Source of the DNA: Streptomyces peucetius
GTDB lineage: Bacteria; Actinomycetota; Actinomycetes; Streptomycetales; Streptomycetaceae
Assembly: GCF_025854275.1 (NCBI RefSeq)
Contig: NZ_CP107567.1
Location: forward strand, 4,712,001-4,776,000
Length of the DNA stretch: 64,000 nt
Direction: 5' to 3'
Shown: piece by piece, positions 59,237 to 64,000 of the stretch
Layout of the letters: each line of letters opens with the position of its first letter
Numbering within the stretch: the stretch's first letter is position 1
Program-made: the position numbers and the translations under genes
The notes under the pieces: generated by a model
The model's database searches: none
Seen by the model: only the letters and a program-made list of their open reading frames with translations
Told to the model about the DNA's origin: nothing

Positions 59237-59300
59237 GTCTTAACTCCTACGGAGGTGGTCGGTCCTACAGCGAAGACCGCTGATGAGCGTCCGCTGAGGA

Positions 59301-59681
59301 CTACTTCTTGCCCGGCTTCTTCTTACCGGCGATGGCGCGACGCGGGCCCTTGCGGGTACGCGCGTTCGTGCTGGTGCGCTGGCCGTGGACCGGCAGGCCG
59401 CGGCGGTGACGCAGACCCTGGTAGCAGCCGATCTCGACCTTGCGGCGGATGTTGGCCTGGACGTCGCGGCGGAGGTCACCTTCCGTCTGGAAGTTGACGT
59501 CCACGTACTCGCGGATCTTGACCAGGTCCTCTTCGGCGAGGTCACGAACGCGGGTGTTCGGGTCGACACCGGTGGCGGCGAGGGTCTCCTGGGACCGGGT
59601 GCGGCCGATGCCGAAAACGTAGGTGAGGGCGACCTCGATGCGCTTGTCGCGCGGAAGGTCAACGCCTTCAAGGCGTGCCAT
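59301..59681 (-). CDS. rpsM: 30S ribosomal protein S13
   Basis: The 126-residue protein begins [40 protein letters not shown] and [20 protein letters not shown] are diagnostic of S13. A 190-base gap separates it from rpmJ, and it may hold a promoter or leader. Confidence 0.98.
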   Translation of the reverse strand: MARLEGVDLPRDKRIEVALTYVFGIGRTRSQETLAATGVDPNTRVRDLAEEDLVKIREYVDVNFQTEGDLRRDVQANIRRKVEIGCYQGLRHRRGLPVHGQRTSTNARTRKGPRRAIAGKKKPGKK

Positions 59682-59871
59682 TCATGGCTCCTGATGTAGT
59701 CGGAGGTCTTCCGCAGAGCCGTTCCGTGGCCGCCGCCCCTTGGACAAGAGAGGGAGGTACGGACCAGGTCCCCGGCCTCCACCGGAGGTGTCGCCGACCG
59801 TGGTCAGGCGTGCTCTGCGTATGTACGTATTTACTTGCGTCGCGCGAACTGCGAGTGCAGGTGGTCGTGCG

Positions 59872-59985
59872 TCAGCCCTGGCGCTGCTTGTGGCGCAGGT
59901 TGTCGCAGATGACCATGACCCGGCCGTGACGGCGGATCACCTTGCACTTGTCGCAGATCTTCTTGACGCTCGGCTTGACCTTCAT
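59872..59985 (-). CDS. rpmJ: 50S ribosomal protein L36, zinc-binding form
   Basis: The 37-residue protein reads [20 protein letters not shown] and onward to a stop at 59872. Cys11, Cys14, Cys27 and His32 form the zinc ribbon, so this is the zinc-dependent form. Streptomyces often carry a second, zinc-free copy elsewhere under Zur control. It lies 56 bases downstream of infA. Confidence 0.98.
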   Translation of the reverse strand: MKVKPSVKKICDKCKVIRRHGRVMVICDNLRHKQRQG

Positions 59986-60041
59986 GGGATGTGAGGTTCT
60001 CCGGGTCAGAGTCGGCACCTCGCGAGGAGGTGCGACAAGAT

Positions 60042-60263
60042 CTACTTGTACCGGTAGACGATCCGGCCACGCGTCAGGTCGTACGGAGAGAGCTCCACCA
60101 CGACCCGGTCGTCCGGGAGGATACGGATGTAGTGCATCCGCATCTTGCCGGAGATGTGCGCGAGGACCTTGTGACCGTTCTGGAGCTCCACCTTGAACAT
60201 GGCGTTCGGGAGGGACTCGATCACGGTGCCCTCGATTTCGATGGCACCTTGCTTCTTGGCCAC
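60042..60263 (-). CDS. infA: Translation initiation factor IF-1
   Basis: The 73-residue S1/OB-fold protein starts [20 protein letters not shown] from GTG 60263 and has [20 protein letters not shown] and [11 protein letters not shown] at the end. It blocks the A site during initiation. It lies between map and rpmJ, the usual order. Confidence 0.98.
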   Translation of the reverse strand: MAKKQGAIEIEGTVIESLPNAMFKVELQNGHKVLAHISGKMRMHYIRILPDDRVVVELSPYDLTRGRIVYRYK

Positions 60264-60430
60264 GCTTCGCCTTTCGAATCGGCTACCTTGATCGACTCTC
60301 GTCCCGTATGCGGACACACGGATACACGAGAGCCGACGCATCAGTCTACGTCAGGGCCATCCAAAAGACGAATCGGCCTTAGTCTGCCCACTGCGGGAGA
60401 TCGTCAAGCCATAGGGGTCTCCCCCGGCCC

Positions 60431-61273
60431 TCAGGGCCGAGGGGAAGGGTCCGGCGCCGCCGTGACACCCAGCTCGGCCAGCTTCGCCCGGCCGCCGTCG
60501 CGGGCGGTGAGGACCAGCGGACCCTCCTCGGTCAGCGCGACCGAGTGCTCCCAGTGGGAGGACCAGGTGCCGTCGGTGGTGACGACGGTCCAGTCGTCGG
60601 CGAGGACCTCCGTCTTCGCCGTGCCGAGCGAGACCATCGGCTCGATGGCGAGGCAGAAGCCGGGCACCAGCTTCGGGCCGCGGCCGCGCTTGCGCGCGAC
60701 GTAGTTCAGCAGGTGCGGGTCCATGTGCATCTCCGTGCCGATGCCGTGGCCGCCGTAGTCCTCGATGATCCCGTACTTGCCGGTCGCGGGGCGCGGCTGC
60801 CGGCGGATGCAGGTCTCGATGGCACGGGAGATGTCGACGAGCCGGTTGCCGTTCTTCATCGCGGCGATTCCGGCCCACATCGACTCCTCGGTCACCCGGG
60901 AGAGCTCCAGCAGCTCCGGAGCGTGACCGGTGCCCACGAAGGCGGTGTAGGCGGCGTCACCGTGCCAGCCGTCGATGATCGCGCCGCAGTCGATGGAGAT
61001 GATGTCGCCGTCCTTGAGGACGGTCGCCTCGTCCGGGATGCCGTGGACGACGACCTCGTTGACGGAGGTGCAGATGGTCGCGGGGAACCCGCCGTAGCCG
61101 AGGAAGTTCGACTTGGCGCCGTGGTCGGCGATCACCTTGCGGGCGACCTCGTCGAGGTCCTTGGTCGTGGCGCCGGGCACCGCGGCCTCGCGGGTCGCCT
61201 CGTGGATGGCGGCGACGACCAGTCCCGCCTCGCGCATCTTCGCGATCTGCTCGGGGGTCTTGATCTGCACCAT
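60431..61273 (-). CDS. map: Type I methionine aminopeptidase
   Basis: The 280-residue enzyme removes N-terminal methionine. Metal ligands are in SIDCGAIIDGWHGDAAYTA, GHGIGTEMHMDPH and AIEPMVSLG, with the last Glu near WEHSVALTEEG. The ATG at 61273 (MVQIKTPEQIAKMREAG) is preferred over an upstream in-frame ATG at 61315 because the conserved part begins there. It has a 25-residue tail after the core. Confidence 0.96.
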   Translation of the reverse strand: MVQIKTPEQIAKMREAGLVVAAIHEATREAAVPGATTKDLDEVARKVIADHGAKSNFLGYGGFPATICTSVNEVVVHGIPDEATVLKDGDIISIDCGAIIDGWHGDAAYTAFVGTGHAPELLELSRVTEESMWAGIAAMKNGNRLVDISRAIETCIRRQPRPATGKYGIIEDYGGHGIGTEMHMDPHLLNYVARKRGRGPKLVPGFCLAIEPMVSLGTAKTEVLADDWTVVTTDGTWSSHWEHSVALTEEGPLVLTARDGGRAKLAELGVTAAPDPSPRP

Positions 61274-61378
61274 TGTGGCGGGCGCCTTTCTGAACAACGG
61301 GTTCGGGTCAATCAACGATACGGCCGCGGCGTCCGTAGGACACCGCGGCCGTAACTCACAGTCTTGTGCGGGAAGGGG

Positions 61379-62044
61379 TCAGGCCTCGGTGGCCTTGCCC
61401 ACCTTCAGCGCCTCCATGGCGCGGTCGGTCACATCGTTGACCTTGCCGAGCGCGGAGATCGTGACCACCAGGTTCTGCGCCCGGTAGTAGTCGATGATCG
61501 GCTCGGTCTGCGTGTGGTAGACCTCGAGCCGCTTGCGCACGGTCTCCTCGGAGTCGTCGTCGCGCTGGTACAGCTCGCCGCCGCACTCGTCGCAGACGCC
61601 CTCCGTCTTGGCCGGGGAGTATGTCACGTGGAAAACGTGCGCGCTGTTGTTGCGGCACACCCGCCGTCCCGCGATCCGCTTGACGACCTCGTCCTCGGGG
61701 ACCTCCAGGTCGAGGACGGCGTCCAGCTTGACGCCCTCGCCGGAGAGCATCCCGTCCAGTGCCTCAGCCTGACCCACGTTCCGCGGGAAACCGTCCAGCA
61801 GGAAGCCGTTCACCGCGTCCGGCTGGGACATGCGGTCCTTGGCCATCCCGATGGTCACCTCGTCCGGGACCAGGTTGCCGGCGTCCATGTACGCCTTCGC
61901 CTGCTTCCCCAGCTCCGTGCCCTGGGAGATGTTGGCGCGGAAGAGGTCGCCCGTGGAGATGTGCGGGATCGACAGGTTCTTGGCGAGGAACGCGGCCTGC
62001 GTTCCCTTGCCGGCACCGGGCGGTCCGACGAGGACGATTCGCAT
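61379..62044 (-). CDS. adk: Adenylate kinase
   Basis: The 221-residue enzyme interconverts AMP, ADP and [23 protein letters not shown] holds the P-loop, [10 protein letters not shown] and [15 protein letters not shown] follow, and the LID contains a zinc-type arrangement (CRNN, then CDECGGELY). Its ATG overlaps the secY stop by one base (TGATG), so translation is coupled to secY. Confidence 0.97.
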   Translation of the reverse strand: MRIVLVGPPGAGKGTQAAFLAKNLSIPHISTGDLFRANISQGTELGKQAKAYMDAGNLVPDEVTIGMAKDRMSQPDAVNGFLLDGFPRNVGQAEALDGMLSGEGVKLDAVLDLEVPEDEVVKRIAGRRVCRNNSAHVFHVTYSPAKTEGVCDECGGELYQRDDDSEETVRKRLEVYHTQTEPIIDYYRAQNLVVTISALGKVNDVTDRAMEALKVGKATEA

Positions 62045-63363
62045 CAGCGGAGGAACCCTTCGTAATTGCGCTGCTGGAGCTGGCTCTCGATCTGCTTCAC
62101 GGTCTCCAGACCCACACCCACGATGATGAGGATGCTCGTCCCGCCGAACGGGAAGTTCTGGTTCGCGCCTCCGAAGCCTGCCAACGCCATCGTCGGAACA
62201 AGAGCAATCAGACCCAGGTACAGCGAGCCCGGCCAAGTGATCCTGTTGAGCACGTAGCTCAGATACTCGGCAGTAGGCCGACCGGCCCGGATACCCGGGA
62301 TGAAGCCACCATACTTCTTCATGTTGTCGGCGACTTCCTCGGGGTTGAACGAGATCGCCACATAGAAGAAGGCGAAGAACACGATCAGAAGGAAGTACGT
62401 GATGATGTAGTAGGGGTGGTCTCCCTTGACGAAGTGGGCTTCGATCCAGGTTTTCCAGCCGGACTGCGAGCTCGAGAACTGCGCGACGAGCGCCGGGATG
62501 TAGAGCAGCGACGAGGCGAAGATGACGGGAATCACACCCGCCTGGTTCACCTTGAGCGGGATGTAAGTGGACGTACCGCCGTACGACCTGCGGCCGATCA
62601 TGCGCTTCGCGTACTGCACGGGGATGCGCCGCTGCGCCTGCTCGACGAAGACGACCAGCCCCACCATCGCGAATCCGACGAGGATCACGGTGCCGAACTC
62701 GATCCAGCCCTCGGCCAGGTCCCCCTCGAGCTTGATCTTCCACAGCGCGCCCGGGAAGCCGGCGGCGATCGAGATGAACATGAGGATCGACATGCCGTTG
62801 CCGATGCCCCGGTCGGTGATGAGCTCACCGAGCCACATGACGGCGGCGGTACCGGCGGTCATGGTGACGACCATTACGACCGTCGTGAAGATCGACTGGT
62901 CCGGCACGATCTCGTTGCCGACGGGGCAGGCGGCGAACAGAGCGCCGCTCCGGGCGGTAGCGACAAGGCCGGTGCCCTGCAGTACGGCCAGCGCCACCGT
63001 CAGGTAACGCGTGTACTGGGTGATCTTCGCCGTGCCGGACTGCCCCTCCTTCTTGAGGGCTTCCAGCCGCGGAATGACCACGGTCAGCAGCTGCAGGATG
63101 ATGCTCGCCGTGATGTACGGCATGATGCCGAGCGCGAAGATGGTGATCTGCAGCAACGCTCCGCCGCTGAACATGTTCACCAGCCCGAACAGGCTGTTGC
63201 TGCCCTTCGTGGCCGCGTCGACACAGATCTGGACATTTTGATAACTGACACCGGGAACCGGGATGTGTGACCCGATCCGGTACAGAACGATGATGCCCAG
63301 CGTGAAGAGCAGCTTCTTGCGCAGGTCGGGCGTCTTGAACGCCCGGGCGAACGCGGTGAGCAC
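62044..63363 (-). CDS. secY: Protein translocase channel subunit SecY
   Basis: The 439-residue channel protein has ten membrane spans, starting [20 protein letters not shown]. The plug and pore region ([20 protein letters not shown]), the long cytoplasmic loop with [15 protein letters not shown] and a C-terminal [20 protein letters not shown] are all standard. GTG at 63363 follows AGGAGG, a strong site. In Streptomyces secY normally follows rplO; here a divergent gene is found upstream, so secY must have its own promoter in the 345-base gap. Confidence 0.97.
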   Translation of the reverse strand: MLTAFARAFKTPDLRKKLLFTLGIIVLYRIGSHIPVPGVSYQNVQICVDAATKGSNSLFGLVNMFSGGALLQITIFALGIMPYITASIILQLLTVVIPRLEALKKEGQSGTAKITQYTRYLTVALAVLQGTGLVATARSGALFAACPVGNEIVPDQSIFTTVVMVVTMTAGTAAVMWLGELITDRGIGNGMSILMFISIAAGFPGALWKIKLEGDLAEGWIEFGTVILVGFAMVGLVVFVEQAQRRIPVQYAKRMIGRRSYGGTSTYIPLKVNQAGVIPVIFASSLLYIPALVAQFSSSQSGWKTWIEAHFVKGDHPYYIITYFLLIVFFAFFYVAISFNPEEVADNMKKYGGFIPGIRAGRPTAEYLSYVLNRITWPGSLYLGLIALVPTMALAGFGGANQNFPFGGTSILIIVGVGLETVKQIESQLQQRNYEGFLR

Positions 63364-63708
63364 GGTGCCTCCTGCGACCCCCGCGTTACGCGCGTGAGGG
63401 TGACGGTTTGTATGTGAGCGATTACAGAACACGGCAGCCGCACGCCAGAAGCGCAGACTGCCGGGCAAGCTAACAGCCGCTACCATACCCGGCCGTACAG
63501 CCAGCGGGAAACGTCTCCGAGGCCCGTCAACCCCGTACCGGTCGCTGGCGACCCTCCGGCTGTCGGACATCGGACTTTAGTCGAGTACCCATCCCGACCA
63601 AGAGCCGTGATGACACGGCATCCCGCCCTCAGAAGACTGTTCGAGCAGTTCCGGACCGACCGGCCGGAGCCGCTCATCGTAACGACCATCGTTCTGGGGG
63701 AATTACCT
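63364..63708. promoter_or_regulatory. Divergent promoter region of secY and a secreted-protein gene
   Basis: This 345-base region has no supported gene. It must contain the secY promoter and leader on the left and the promoter of the rightward secreted-protein gene on the right. I see no strong operator or hairpin. Confidence 0.6.
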
Positions 63709-64000
63709 GTGAAGAAGTCACTCACCGTCGCGGGCGTCGCGTGCGTCGCCCTGCTGATGGGCGCCACCACCGCCACGGCTGGGACCGCCGACGCGCCGGA
63801 GTCCGCCGCACCGGCCGCCGCACCGCAGGCCGCCGCCGCAGGCTGCCACCTCAGGGTGTACACGCCGTGGAAGGAGAACATTTCGAGCACCGGAAGGAGC
63901 GACCACGCCCGCGGCAAGTACGCGACCGTGAACAACTGCAGCGGCTGGTACAACGCTGCGCTGCTGCAGTACCACCGCTGGCACGGCTGGACCCGCGTCG
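63709..64000 (+). CDS. Small secreted protein, cut by the window end
   Basis: A GTG at 63709, eight bases after GGGGGA, opens a frame that runs off the window. The 97 visible residues begin with a signal peptide (KKSLTVAGVACVALLMGATT, cleavage probably after TATA), then an Ala/Pro region and a domain with GCHLRVYTPWKENISSTGRS, NNCSGWYNAALLQYHRWHGW. Two Cys are visible. The family is not recognised. Its position, divergent from secY where rplO usually lies, is unusual. Confidence 0.75.
   Translation, partial: MKKSLTVAGVACVALLMGATTATAGTADAPESAAPAAAPQAAAAGCHLRVYTPWKENISSTGRSDHARGKYATVNNCSGWYNAALLQYHRWHGWTRV

Overview
This window is chromosomal DNA of a Streptomyces or close relative. The evidence is very high GC with GC-rich third codon positions, frequent GTG starts, the developmental regulators BldM and WhiD side by side, the sigma factor ShbA, GuaB3, a LAETG sortase substrate, and a gene order running from a Ser/Thr kinase array to the spc/alpha ribosomal operon that matches the conserved core of Streptomyces chromosomes as I know it from S. 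coelicolor. Almost everything is housekeeping or development. I see no prophage, CRISPR array, rRNA or tRNA.

Layout. 1-2.1 kb is a disturbed edge: an RHS-repeat gene fragment is joined head-on to the N-terminal part of a secreted-protein gene, followed by a LAETG cell-wall protein. 2.2-5.7 kb holds a GMC flavoprotein oxidase and succinic semialdehyde dehydrogenase. 5.8-13.1 kb is three consecutive membrane Ser/Thr kinase genes, the middle one a pseudokinase. 13.8-20.4 kb has glpD, a nucleotide-sugar dehydrogenase homologue, a small membrane protein, guaB3 and guaB. 20.6-22.9 kb is the developmental block shbA-bldM and the divergent whiD. 23-28 kb is a less conserved stretch: a LysR regulator with a divergent MOSC gene, a multicopper oxidase, a short-chain dehydrogenase and a SnoaL-type protein. 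28.2-30.5 kb is groES-groEL1 with two CIRCE operators.

30.6-35.2 kb holds a polysaccharide deacetylase lipoprotein, a THUMP-like methyltransferase, a membrane protein and an ECF42-type sigma factor with its DGPF partner. 35.4-43.7 kb is a leftward cluster for tRNA t6A synthesis (tsaB, rimI, tsaD, tsaE), alr and the NAD(P)HX repair enzyme. It is interrupted by a rightward L,D-transpeptidase-like gene and a small gene under a probable iron box. 44.1-52.9 kb combines acpS, glmS, glmM, coaA, a DrrAB-type exporter, rpsI and rplM, which is largely cell-envelope precursor and cofactor supply. 53.3-57.0 kb has a MITE-like palindromic element, an ABC-F ATPase, a membrane protein and truA. 57.1-63.4 kb is the secY-adk-map-infA-rpmJ-rpsM-rpsK-rpoA-rplQ run. 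A divergent secreted-protein gene starts just upstream of secY and is cut by the window end.

The features that seemed most worth a second look are the pseudokinase with an approximately 350-residue insert in its activation segment, two enzymes that have lost their catalytic cysteine (the UDP-sugar dehydrogenase homologue and the L,D-transpeptidase-like protein), a probable iron-regulated small gene, a flavoprotein oxidase with a ferredoxin-like four-cysteine motif, and several structured intergenic repeats. I found no clear evidence for a wholly new multi-gene system.
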